A DNA stretch of 31,764 bases from JAKIYB01 sp964590255 (GTDB lineage: Bacteria > Armatimonadota > Hebobacteria > CAIYQO01), in assembly GCA_964590255.1 (NCBI GenBank), contig CAZPYA010000064.1:1-31764 (forward strand). Direction: 5' to 3'. The notes below the pieces were generated by a model. It was not told where the DNA came from. It ran no database searches and was given only the letters and a program-made list of their open reading frames with translations. Shown here piece after piece: positions 1-6,644 of the stretch (position 1 is the stretch's first letter; each line of letters starts with the position of its first letter). The translations under genes were made by a program, and so were the position numbers.

Positions 1-2
1 GC

Positions 3-260
3 CGGCTGGACCTGCATGCCTGGGAGTTGGACACGCAGGCGCTGAACGGCGTGCCAGAGGCCCAACGCCTGCGCGGTATGGTTGGCGTCGACTGGGCGAA
101 GCGCTGGGACCGGCATACCGATTCCGGCGACTACCTGGGCATCGCGGCGGTTGGTCCGCGCGAGCTGCTGGTTGTCTACGACGTGCATCAATACGTGGAG
201 AACTGGAACGCCTACCCGTTCTCAGGCGTGCGCATGGTACAGGTACGCCTGACGGGATAA
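3..260 (+). CDS. Sialidase/BNR-like protein, C-terminal fragment (5' truncated)
   Basis: The reading frame is open from the left edge, so the first codons are missing. A TTG near position 27 is internal and not a convincing start. The visible 85 residues end in DYLGIAAVGPRELLVVYD followed by a Tyr/Trp-rich tail. That resembles the last blade of exo-sialidase or BNR-repeat beta-propeller proteins, which often end with a 'TGY..ia.lgp..llvvYd' strand. The family call rests on this short similarity. The catalytic region lies outside the window, so neither activity nor secretion can be judged. The next gene begins 38 bases downstream in the same direction, which would fit one transcript. Confidence 0.5.
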   Translation, partial: RLDLHAWELDTQALNGVPEAQRLRGMVGVDWAKRWDRHTDSGDYLGIAAVGPRELLVVYDVHQYVENWNAYPFSGVRMVQVRLTG

Positions 261-298
261 GTTCGCGATATGGGACGACATGAAAGGATAAACACGAC

Positions 299-1309
299 GT
301 GACAACTCCAATTAATCTCGCCATCTTCGGCTGCGGGCGCAACGCCCGCGAGCACGCGCGTACCTTCCGTGCCATGGATGGCGCGCGCCTATATGCCTAC
401 TGGAACCGCGCCGATGATTTCACCCTGGCCACCGAGATGCAGCGCGAATTCGGCGGCGTCTACTGCACTGACGACTACCAGCGCATCGCCGATGATCCGC
501 TGGTCGACGCCATTTACATTTGCACCATGCACAACGATCGCCTGCGACTGCTGGAAGCGGCGGCGAAGGGCGGCAAGCCGGTATTCATGGAGAAACCGCT
601 GGCGCTGCCGGCCACGCGGCTGCGCGACATGCAACGCGTGCTGGACGCGCACCCCATCCTCTTCCAGTCGGGCTTCAAAATCCGCTTCAATACGCTGGTG
701 CGGCAGGCGCGGGTGGCGCTGCCCCAACCGGAAATCCTTTATGCCCATGTCTTTGACGAGACGTGGCCGGACAATTACCTGAACGATGCCACCATCGGCG
801 GCGGCAATGTGCGCGCGCAAGGCGTCTATGCGGCAGACGCGCTGCACATCCTCGCCGGTAGTCTGCCGGTGGCGGTGACGGCGTCCGCCCGCAACGCCCG
901 CCAACCGAGCGGTATCGAAGACACGATGTGCGCCACCTTTGAATTCGCCAATGGCGCGCTGGGCGCGCTGGCGGTGGCGGATGCCGGCAGCGGCGGCGGC
1001 ATCGTTTCCAAATTCTTCGTCGAGGCGGCAGGGCACGGCACGCACCTCAGCCTGCTGTCGCGCTTCAGCCGCCTGGAAGTGCGCGACGCCGAGGGGCACG
1101 AGACCGTCGCCACCGGCGAGGAAGACGGCTTTCGCATACAGTCCGAGGCGTTCCTCGATGCCGTGCGCACCGGCGGCGCCAGCCCCAACGACTTCGTCCA
1201 GGGCGCCATCCCCACCATTATGATCGCCATAGCACTGGACGCCGCGGCTACCGGACAACGGCAGGTCATCGATGTGCACGGCTGGTTGAACGAACCCCCC
1301 GCTGATTAA
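299..1309 (+). CDS. Gfo/Idh/MocA family NAD(P)-dependent oxidoreductase
   Basis: This 336-residue protein is the usual length for the family. An N-terminal Rossmann fold opens with the glycine-rich stretch AIFGCGRNAREHA (about residues 8-20). The family signature Glu-Lys-Pro is at residues 98-100, where the Lys normally assists hydride transfer between NAD(P) and a sugar or cyclitol hydroxyl. The second half (about 125-330) matches the beta-sheet substrate domain. There is no signal peptide, so it is cytoplasmic. The start is GTG at 299, supported by a GAAAGGA Shine-Dalgarno site at 282-288. The protein probably oxidises or reduces a sugar or derivative. The substrate cannot be read from the sequence. 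It may share a transcript with the sialidase-like gene before it. Confidence 0.88.
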   Translation: MTTPINLAIFGCGRNAREHARTFRAMDGARLYAYWNRADDFTLATEMQREFGGVYCTDDYQRIADDPLVDAIYICTMHNDRLRLLEAAAKGGKPVFMEKPLALPATRLRDMQRVLDAHPILFQSGFKIRFNTLVRQARVALPQPEILYAHVFDETWPDNYLNDATIGGGNVRAQGVYAADALHILAGSLPVAVTASARNARQPSGIEDTMCATFEFANGALGALAVADAGSGGGIVSKFFVEAAGHGTHLSLLSRFSRLEVRDAEGHETVATGEEDGFRIQSEAFLDAVRTGGASPNDFVQGAIPTIMIAIALDAAATGQRQVIDVHGWLNEPPAD

Positions 1310-1324
1310 TGCGGTTCTAACACC

Positions 1325-1351
1325 TTCTTCGGAAGAAGATCCCCCTATAAT
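1325..1351 (+). promoter_or_regulatory. Promoter of hslO with an overlapping palindrome
   Basis: A perfect -10 box TATAAT lies at 1346-1351. Upstream at 1325-1337 is the 13-base palindrome TTCTTC-G-GAAGAA, covering the place of a weak -35 box (TTCTTC, 15-base spacing). Transcription would start near 1358, which argues for the ATG at 1390 rather than the in-frame GTG at 1354 as the hslO start. The palindrome could bind a regulator or simply be chance; it is not a CIRCE element. Confidence 0.55.
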
Positions 1352-1389
1352 CGGTGAACAGACCAGGAAATTTCGGGAAAAGACAGAGT

Positions 1390-2292
1390 ATGAGACGCAC
1401 ACGACAAGGATCTGATTGCCTGATTCGCGCCATCGCCGCTGGCGGCATGGTGCGCGCCTTCGCCATCAACTCCACTCGCCTCTGCGAAAAGGCGCGCAAG
1501 GCGCAAGACTCGCTGCCTGCCGCCACCGCCGCTCTCGGGCGGCTGCTCAGCGCGGCGGCGATGCTCGCCGGCACCATCAAGGAGGGCGAGCGCATCATCC
1601 TCCGCGTCGAGGGGAATGGGCCCGTGGACGGCATCTACGCGGAGGCGTACCCCGACGGCCGCGTGCGCGGATTCCTGCGCAATCCGCGGGTGAATCCCGC
1701 ATCGCGCGATGGCAAGCTGGATGTCGGCCTGGCGGTGGGGCGCGAGGGCGAGTTCATCGTGGTGCGCGATCTACACATGCGTGAACCGTATATCGGCCGC
1801 GTGCCGCTGCAGAGCGGCGAGATTGGCGACGACCTGGCTTACTACTTCGCCATCTCAGAGCAACAGCCGTCCGCGGTGGGACTGGGAGTGCTGGTGGATA
1901 TCGACAACCGCGTCCTCGCCGCCGGCGGCTATATCGTGCAACCACTCACCGGCGCGACCGAAGACGTCATCGCGCACCTTGAGGCGAATATCCGCAACGC
2001 GCCGCGTCCCAGCGACCTTATCCTCTCCACCCATGATCCCGAGGCCGTGCTGCACGTGCTGCTCGCGGGCATGGAGATGGAGGTGCTGGAACGCAGCACG
2101 CCGCGCTTCTTCTGTGGCTGCACCCGCGCGAAATCCCGTGTTGCCCTGCGCACCCTCACCGACGCTGATCTGCACGAGATGATCGCCGACGGCCAGCCTG
2201 CCACCGTAAGCTGCGATTTTTGCGCGAAGCAATATGCCTTCAGCATAGATGAGCTGCAGACAATGCTGGATACAAAACCGAAAACAGAATAA
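1390..2292 (+). CDS. hslO: Hsp33 redox-regulated holdase chaperone
   Basis: This 300-residue protein has the full Hsp33 architecture. The N-terminal half is the alpha/beta core, with the typical 'VRGFLRNP' and 'GEIGDDLAYYFAISEQ' stretches. The C-terminal redox switch has Cys242-x-Cys244, thirty residues, then Cys275-x-x-Cys278. In Hsp33 these four cysteines bind zinc when reduced. They form disulfides under oxidative and unfolding stress, which turns on binding of unfolding proteins in the cytoplasm. An in-frame GTG at 1354 would lie at or before the predicted transcription start, so ATG at 1390 is preferred although its Shine-Dalgarno match is weak. A palindromic repeat starts directly after the TAA. 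The genes on either side give no functional link; it appears to be a single-gene unit with its own promoter. Confidence 0.95.
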   Translation: MRRTRQGSDCLIRAIAAGGMVRAFAINSTRLCEKARKAQDSLPAATAALGRLLSAAAMLAGTIKEGERIILRVEGNGPVDGIYAEAYPDGRVRGFLRNPRVNPASRDGKLDVGLAVGREGEFIVVRDLHMREPYIGRVPLQSGEIGDDLAYYFAISEQQPSAVGLGVLVDIDNRVLAAGGYIVQPLTGATEDVIAHLEANIRNAPRPSDLILSTHDPEAVLHVLLAGMEMEVLERSTPRFFCGCTRAKSRVALRTLTDADLHEMIADGQPATVSCDFCAKQYAFSIDELQTMLDTKPKTE

Positions 2293-2314
2293 CCCCTCTC
2301 CGCTGGGAGAGGGG
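2293..2314 (+). repeat. REP-like palindrome after hslO (possible weak terminator)
   Basis: CCCCTCTCC at 2293-2301 pairs perfectly with GGAGAGGGG at 2306-2314 around a four-base loop, starting one base after the hslO stop. There is no T-run behind it, so a classic rho-independent terminator is unlikely. The 'cccctctcc..gggagagggg' pattern resembles short palindromic intergenic repeats scattered in many bacterial genomes; that resemblance is from memory. Confidence 0.6.
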
Positions 2315-2347
2315 TAAGGGTACGTATTCGCCCAACTTCGCCGATAA

Positions 2348-2356
2348 TGGTATACT
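2348..2356 (+). promoter_or_regulatory. Extended -10 promoter element
   Basis: TGGTATACT at 2348-2356 fits the extended -10 pattern TGnTATAaT with one mismatch. No good -35 box is visible. Transcription would start near 2363, about 25 bases before the ATG at 2388. Confidence 0.45.
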
Positions 2357-2387
2357 GATACATACTTCTGAAGTTGGTACATCGAAC

Positions 2388-2810
2388 ATGACGCGCAAGC
2401 CAACAACACAACATACGCGGCAGCACGCGCAGCCGGCCGGGGGCGTCAAGGGGTATTACTCCGACACCTTTGCCCATTTCGCCGATCCGCTGATGGACGG
2501 CGAAATGAGTTTAGCGGAGCGACGGCGACGTTTCGACTTCGCCCTGCTGGCATGGAACCTGGGCACGCTGCCACCCGACCAGCGCATCACCGCGCTGATG
2601 GATATCCTGCGGAATTTTCCGCCGCAGGATCGGCTGGAAATGAAGCAGGAGATGGGCGCGTGGGTGGAACGCAAACTCCAGCTCTTCGGCACCTGCCAGT
2701 GGTTCATCGAGAGTTTCGAACTGCGCGAAGACCGCAACCGCTGGTACCTGACCGTGCTCGCGCGCGTGGTCGGACCGTCGGATCCAACGGATTATCCGCT
2801 GCAGCCCTGA
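2388..2810 (+). CDS. Small conserved-looking protein of unknown function
   Basis: I do not recognise this 140-residue protein. The first 20 residues are polar, basic and probably disordered. The rest is rich in charged and aromatic residues and looks predominantly helical, including a Leu/Arg-rich segment (about residues 42-85) and a compact end around WYLTVLARVVGP. There is no signal peptide, membrane segment or metal-binding motif. The ATG is backed by an extended -10 element 32 bases upstream. The Shine-Dalgarno match is poor. It lies between hslO and the tRNA operon, neither of which points to a role. Codon use resembles its neighbours, which supports a real gene. Confidence 0.7.
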   Translation: MTRKPTTQHTRQHAQPAGGVKGYYSDTFAHFADPLMDGEMSLAERRRRFDFALLAWNLGTLPPDQRITALMDILRNFPPQDRLEMKQEMGAWVERKLQLFGTCQWFIESFELREDRNRWYLTVLARVVGPSDPTDYPLQP

Positions 2811-2838
2811 CCGCGCGACAATCTCCCGCAGACAGGTA

Positions 2839-2867
2839 TTGCCATCCCCTCCGACTTCTGCTAAAAT
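2839..2867 (+). promoter_or_regulatory. Promoter of the tRNA operon
   Basis: A -35 box TTGCCA (2839-2844) and a -10 box TAAAAT (2862-2867) are separated by an ideal 17 bases. The predicted start, near 2874, lies a few bases before the first tRNA base at 2881, giving a very short leader as expected for a tRNA transcript. Confidence 0.75.
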
Positions 2868-2880
2868 ACACGGGTCATAC

Positions 2881-2977
2881 GGAGAGGTGGCCGAGTCAGG
2901 CTGAAGGCGCCCGCCTGCTAAGCGGGTAAGGGAGCTTTAAACTTCCTTCCCGGGTTCGAATCCCGGCCTCTCCGCCA
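2881..2977 (+). tRNA. trnS: tRNA-Ser (anticodon GCU)
   Basis: The acceptor strands GGAGAGG (2881-2887) and CCTCTCC (2967-2973) pair perfectly, with discriminator G2974 and an encoded CCA at 2975-2977. The anticodon stem CCCGC/GCGGG encloses a seven-base loop with GCT at 2917-2919, reading AGC and AGU. The long variable arm, including the GGGAG..CTTCC pairing, is typical of a class II serine tRNA. Thirteen bases separate it from the next tRNA. Confidence 0.97.
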
Positions 2978-2990
2978 GATTGCTATCTTT

Positions 2991-3066
2991 GCGCCCGTAG
3001 CTCAGGGGATAGAGCGCTAGGTTGCGGACCTAGAGGTCGCAGGTTCAATTCCTGCCGGGCGTACCA
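2991..3066 (+). tRNA. trnR: tRNA-Arg (anticodon GCG)
   Basis: The acceptor strand GCGCCCG (2991-2997) pairs with CGGGCGT (3056-3062), with a G-U wobble at position 1:72. A73 and an encoded CCA follow at 3063-3066. The anticodon stem CTAGG/CCTAG holds the loop TTGCGGA, so the anticodon is GCG (3024-3026), which reads CGC and, by wobble, CGU. The T arm is GCAGG-TTCAATT-CCTGC. An A follows the D-loop GG (the A20 position), and the anticodon has C35; both are known arginine identity elements. Most bacteria use ACG, modified to ICG by TadA, for these codons, so GCG is unusual. Confidence 0.93.
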
Positions 3067-3073
3067 TACGTTC

Positions 3074-3110
3074 AAAATCGCCGTTTTGGAGTCATCCAGC
3101 GGCGATTTTT
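3074..3110 (+). terminator. Rho-independent terminator of the tRNA operon
   Basis: AAAATCGCCG (3074-3083) pairs perfectly with CGGCGATTTT (3100-3109), and the stem runs into five Ts at 3106-3110. The loop contains a second small stem (TGGA/TCCA, 3087-3090 with 3095-3098). It begins eight bases after the tRNA-Arg CCA end. Confidence 0.85.
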
Positions 3111-3120
3111 CCTTTGGTTC

Positions 3121-3153
3121 GCGCTAGGTATTTTTGGCCTTGTGCGCTAGGTT
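3121..3153 (+). repeat. Short direct repeat sharing sequence with tRNA-Arg
   Basis: GCGCTAGGT occurs at 3121-3129 and again at 3144-3152, 23 bases apart (about two helical turns). The second copy extends to GCGCTAGGTT, identical to 3014-3023 inside the tRNA-Arg gene. The remainder of 3111-3254 shows no gene and no clear promoter. The repeat could be an operator of the gene at 3269, a remnant of tRNA duplication, or chance. Confidence 0.35.
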
Positions 3154-3268
3154 CATCCGACTTTCCGAGGAGAGCATCTGGTGTGAAAACTCTTGAGAGC
3201 CCTCCGCCCTCCGGCAGGAACTTCCGGACCCCAACGCGAAATCACCGCTACACCGGAGGAGGCTTCTT

Positions 3269-4723
3269 ATGCTTGACATCGGCTCTCGCCGCGAACTGCT
3301 GGTCGACGACGCGCTCATCGACGGCCTGGATGGCGCGGCGCTGCGACTGCACCAGCCGGTGATGCGCGAGGTGGCGTATCGACCGAACCAGCCCTGGGAA
3401 GGCAATATGTGCGGCGGGTATAAGACGTATTTTCGCGATGGCGACCGATTCCGCATGTATTACCAGGCGTGGAACGGCGACATTGTGGAAGAGGATGGCC
3501 ACACCCTCCTGCGCGAAGCACCTATCCGCATCGGCTATTTGGAGAGCGCGGACGGCTTCCACTGGTCGCGGCCGGAGTTGGGCATCATCGCGTTCAATGA
3601 CTCGACGGCCAACAACCTGGTCTTCGCGGGCGTACCGCCGTTCGACCGCGGCGTGCACGGCTTTGCGCCGTTCAAAGATGCCAACCCCGCTTGCCGGCCG
3701 GAAGCGCGCTATAAAGCGGTCGGCGCGAATAATACCTGGCCCGCGTCGCTCTTCGCGCTGCAGTCGCCCGATGGTCTGCGCTGGTCACTGATGCAAGACG
3801 CGCCGCTGGAAATCTCCGGCGCCTTCGATTCGCAGAATCTGGTGTTCTGGGACAGCCTTCGCGGCGCGTATCGCGCATATTATCGCGATTTCTCCGGCGA
3901 GTTTTTTCGCGGTATCAAAACCTGCACGTCCTCGGATTTCCTTACCTGGACTCCCGGTGAATGGCTGTCCTATCCCGGTTCTCCGGACGAGCAGCTTTAC
4001 ACGAATCAGATATTGCCGTATTACCGCGCGCCGCATCTCTTCGTGGGTTTTCCCACGCGCTATATGGAGCGCTCCTGGTCGCCGTCCATCGAGGCGCTGC
4101 CGGAACTGGAGCATCGCCGGCTGCGCGCGACGGCCAGCGAACGCTACGGCGCGGCGGTGACGGACGGCCTCTTTATGTCCAGCCGCGACGGCTGCACCTT
4201 CCGGCGCTGGGGCGAGGCGTTCATCCGGCCGGGCTTGCGTCCGGCAGGCAGTTGGGCCTATGGCGACTGTTACCAGGGGTGGGGGCTACTGGAGACGGCA
4301 TCGGACATCTCCGGCGCGCCGAACGAGCTGAGCATCTTCGTCGCGGAAGGCTACTGGCGCGCCGGGCAGAACGCCATCCGCCGTTATTCCATGCGACTGG
4401 ACGGCTTCGTCTCGCTCAACGCGCCGCTGGCGGGCGGCGAAATGGTGAGCAAGCCGTTCACCTTCACCGGCGAGTGCCTCTCCCTCAACATCGCCACCTC
4501 CGCTGCCGGCTCCGCGAAGGTGGCACTACAAACCGCCGAGGGACACCCCATCCCCGGCTACACGCTGGAGGACTGCTGGGAGATCATCGGCGACACGCTG
4601 GACTACACCGTGCAATGGAAGGGTGGGGTGGACGTGAGCCGCTTGGCTGGCCAGCCGGTGCGGATGCGGCTGGTTTTACGAGATGCGGATTTGTATAGCT
4701 ACCAATTTGTGCCGACCCCTTGA
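3269..4723 (+). CDS. GH43/GH32-like five-bladed beta-propeller protein
   Basis: This 484-residue protein has no signal peptide, so it is probably cytoplasmic. The opening, with Arg-Glu-Leu-Leu-Val-Asp-Asp, then PWEG (about 42-45) and 'MYYQAWNG', is typical of large uncharacterised proteins in the arabinanase/levansucrase/invertase fold group. Repeated Asp-Gly-x-x-W turns ('SADGFHWSRPE', 'SPDGLRWS', 'SSDFLTWTPGEW') mark successive propeller blades. FDSQN in the middle is a candidate catalytic or sugar-binding strand. The last 100 residues look like a beta-sandwich. A strong Shine-Dalgarno site, GGAGGAGG (3255-3262), fixes the ATG at 3269. It probably acts on small plant or microbial oligosaccharides; the substrate is unknown. 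Its TGA stop overlaps the -35 box of the next operon. Confidence 0.75.
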   Translation: MLDIGSRRELLVDDALIDGLDGAALRLHQPVMREVAYRPNQPWEGNMCGGYKTYFRDGDRFRMYYQAWNGDIVEEDGHTLLREAPIRIGYLESADGFHWSRPELGIIAFNDSTANNLVFAGVPPFDRGVHGFAPFKDANPACRPEARYKAVGANNTWPASLFALQSPDGLRWSLMQDAPLEISGAFDSQNLVFWDSLRGAYRAYYRDFSGEFFRGIKTCTSSDFLTWTPGEWLSYPGSPDEQLYTNQILPYYRAPHLFVGFPTRYMERSWSPSIEALPELEHRRLRATASERYGAAVTDGLFMSSRDGCTFRRWGEAFIRPGLRPAGSWAYGDCYQGWGLLETASDISGAPNELSIFVAEGYWRAGQNAIRRYSMRLDGFVSLNAPLAGGEMVSKPFTFTGECLSLNIATSAAGSAKVALQTAEGHPIPGYTLEDCWEIIGDTLDYTVQWKGGVDVSRLAGQPVRMRLVLRDADLYSYQFVPTP

Positions 4724-4748
4724 CATGCTGTATTGGCGCGCGCATAAT
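4720..4748 (+). promoter_or_regulatory. Near-consensus sigma-70-type promoter of the TetR operon
   Basis: A perfect -35 box TTGACA (4720-4725), a 17-base spacer and the -10 box CATAAT (4743-4748, five of six) form one of the strongest promoters in the window. The -35 box contains the TGA stop of the previous gene (4721-4723). Transcription would start near 4755. Confidence 0.8.
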
Positions 4749-4750
4749 AA

Positions 4751-4766
4751 AACCAACCAGTTAGTT
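4751..4766 (+). promoter_or_regulatory. Palindromic operator, probably for the adjacent TetR protein
   Basis: AACCAAC-CA-GTTAGTT is a 7-2-7 inverted repeat with a single mismatch, starting three bases after the -10 box and covering the predicted transcription start. Operators of TetR-family repressors are often 15-17-base palindromes in exactly this position, and the TetR gene starts 18 bases downstream. Autoregulation is inferred. Confidence 0.65.
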
Positions 4767-4783
4767 GTCTTTTGTGAGGCGTG

Positions 4784-5443
4784 ATGCAGCAACGGGCGGT
4801 CGAGACACGGGGGCGCATTCTTGAGGCGGCGGTGCGGGAGTTTTCCGAAAAGGGTTTCCACGGCGCGCGTGTCGATGTCATTGCGTCGGAAGCCGGCGTC
4901 AACAAGCAGCGCATCTACGCCTACTTCGCCAACAAGGAAACCCTCTTCTCCGAAGTCATTCGCCACTGCTTCGCGCTCATCGGGCAGGAGGAGGAGATCT
5001 TCCTCGATCTCGGCGCCGCCGACGCGCCGCATATGAGTGAGATCCTGCTGCGCCACTACATGTTCTTCCACGAGCGCGTGCCGGAGTTCTGGCGCCTGCT
5101 GGCCTGGGAGAACCTGGAGAGCGGGCGCCATGCCCACGTGCTGAAGGACGTGCGCGAGACGGTCTTTGCCCACCTGCGCCGGCTGTACCAGGCCGGGCAG
5201 ACGCAGGGGGCATTTCACGGCGGCGTGTCCTTCGAAACGTACCTGTTCGTGCTCTCCGCCATTGCGTTTTTCTATTACGCCAACCAACGCACATTGTCGC
5301 AAACGCTCAACCGCGACCTGGCCAATCCCGCCGTGCGGGAGCAGGTCATCCGCGAATGTCTCACCCTGTTCCATGACGGCGCCACGGCGCCGCGGCCGAA
5401 TCCTGCCTCCCCAGAGGCGATCTATCAAGGAGTTACCCCATGA
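4784..5443 (+). CDS. TetR/AcrR family transcriptional regulator
   Basis: This 219-residue protein has the classic TetR N-terminal DNA-binding domain: a first helix 'TRGRILEAAVREFSEKGF', then a helix-turn-helix ending in the family signature 'NKQRIYAYFANKETLF' (about residues 38-55). The C-terminal two thirds form an all-helical ligand-binding and dimerisation domain that varies too much to predict the ligand. GTG at 4781 and ATG at 4784 are both possible starts. The GAGG site at 4776-4779 sits too close for the GTG, so ATG is chosen. The stop overlaps the ATG of the epimerase-like gene in an ATGA at 5440-5443, which indicates translational coupling. It probably represses its own operon through the palindrome at 4751-4766. 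Confidence 0.9.
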   Translation: MQQRAVETRGRILEAAVREFSEKGFHGARVDVIASEAGVNKQRIYAYFANKETLFSEVIRHCFALIGQEEEIFLDLGAADAPHMSEILLRHYMFFHERVPEFWRLLAWENLESGRHAHVLKDVRETVFAHLRRLYQAGQTQGAFHGGVSFETYLFVLSAIAFFYYANQRTLSQTLNRDLANPAVREQVIRECLTLFHDGATAPRPNPASPEAIYQGVTP

Positions 5444-6471
5444 CGACTACGCTTCCCAATGTTATCACTACCACCGAGCAACTCGACGAGTTGCTGAGTC
5501 GCCCATCCGAGCAGTTGATCGCCTCCATGAAGACGCTGGACGGCGACATCATGATCCTCGGCGCCGGTGGCAAGGTCGGCCCGACCATCGCCCGCATGGC
5601 GAAGCGCGCCATCGACGCCGCCGGTGTGCTGAAGCGCGTGGTGGCCGTCGATCTCTTCCCCATGCCGGCGCTGGAAGCGATGGGCATCGAGACGATCACC
5701 TGCGACATGATGGACCTGGACGCCGTCGCCGCGTTGCCGAAGGTCGAGAACGTCGTCTACATGATCGGCCGCAAGTTCGGCTCTACCGGACAGGAGCACC
5801 TGACCTGGGCGACCAACGTCATTGTGCCTTACCACGTGGCGCGCGCCTTCACCGGCTCCCGCATTGCCGCCTTCTCCACCGGCTGCGTTTACCCGCTGGT
5901 GCATGTGGCTACCGGCGGCTGCACCGAAGACGTGCCGGCCGATCCGGTGGGCGAATACGCGCAATCCTGCCTCGGTCGTGAGCGCATGTTCGACTACTAC
6001 GCAGAGACCGCGGGCGAGAAGGTCGTCCATATTCGCCTCAATTACGCCGTCGAACTGCGATATGGCGTGCTCTACGACATCGCCAGCCGCGTGTGGGCGG
6101 GCGAATCGAACGATATCACCACCGGCTATGCCAACGTCATCTGGCAAGGCGACTGCAGCAACCAGGTGCTGCAGAGCTTCAGCCTGGCCACCGCCGCCCC
6201 GGCGAAGATTCTCAACATCACCGGCCCGGAGATCATCTCCATCCAGGAAACCGCGGAGACCTTCGCCACGCTGATGGGCAAAACCGCCACCTTCACCGGC
6301 GAGACGAACGGCATCGGCTACCTGAACAACAGCGCCCAGGCCACGAAACTCTTTGGCACCCCCGCCGTCACCGTCCCGCAAGTCATCGAGTGGATCGCCG
6401 CATGGATTATGCAAGGCGGCGAAAACCTCGGCAAGGCCACCCATTTCGAGACGCAGAACGGGAAGTATTGA
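5440..6471 (+). CDS. NAD-dependent epimerase/dehydratase-like protein (extended SDR) with altered active site
   Basis: This 343-residue cytoplasmic protein begins its Rossmann fold at 'MILGAGGKVGPTIARMA' with a Gly-x-x-Gly-x-x-Gly-type loop, and continues with an Asp after beta-2 ('VAVDLFP') for NAD ribose binding. 'STGCVYPL' carries the catalytic Ser/Thr region. The usual Tyr-x-x-x-Lys pair is changed: Tyr173 is present but the Lys position is Cys177. Classical SDR chemistry uses that Lys to lower the Tyr pKa, so activity may be lost or may work differently. AAGGAG at 5427-5432 and the ATGA overlap with the TetR gene support the start. Being in an operon with its regulator, it probably responds to the TetR ligand. 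Substrate unknown. Confidence 0.85.
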   Translation: MTTTLPNVITTTEQLDELLSRPSEQLIASMKTLDGDIMILGAGGKVGPTIARMAKRAIDAAGVLKRVVAVDLFPMPALEAMGIETITCDMMDLDAVAALPKVENVVYMIGRKFGSTGQEHLTWATNVIVPYHVARAFTGSRIAAFSTGCVYPLVHVATGGCTEDVPADPVGEYAQSCLGRERMFDYYAETAGEKVVHIRLNYAVELRYGVLYDIASRVWAGESNDITTGYANVIWQGDCSNQVLQSFSLATAAPAKILNITGPEIISIQETAETFATLMGKTATFTGETNGIGYLNNSAQATKLFGTPAVTVPQVIEWIAAWIMQGGENLGKATHFETQNGKY

Positions 6472-6493
6472 ACATGCCAAGGCTGCATTGATG

Positions 6494-6581
6494 GCAGCGA
6501 GTCTGGAAGCCAACGCAAGTCGCGCTCCGGGTGTATCACTACTCCCGGAGCGCGACTTGCGTTGGCTTCCAGACTCGCTGC
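6494..6581 (+). repeat. 38-bp perfect inverted repeat with 12-base loop
   Basis: Bases 6494-6531 are the exact reverse complement of 6544-6581, with the loop TGTATCACTACT between. The hairpin starts 22 bases after the epimerase-like stop and ends 63 bases before the GH42 start. It has no T-run, so it is not a standard terminator, though it could stall RNA polymerase or block 3' exonuclease decay. Its length and perfection suggest a small mobile palindrome (REP- or MITE-like). No target-site duplication is visible at the borders. The remaining gap, 6582-6644, shows no clear promoter. Confidence 0.93.
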
Positions 6582-6644
6582 TGTTTGCGCCACCTCGCCG
6601 ATGTGTAGAAGGGGCCATTCACCGCACGGCGAATCAGTCTTCCC

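Noticed and set aside
1354..1389. GTG at 1354 as start of hslO
   Set aside because: It lies at or before the predicted transcription start from TATAAT at 1346-1351; ATG at 1390 begins nearer the usual Hsp33 N-terminus.
389..1402. Minus-strand open frame opposite the Gfo/Idh gene and hslO start
   Set aside because: Shadow of the oxidoreductase frame; no recognisable motif, and it would run through the hslO promoter.
5427..5443. Frameshift joining the TetR and epimerase-like genes
   Set aside because: The ATGA overlap with its own AAGGAG site is a normal translational coupling; both proteins are complete.
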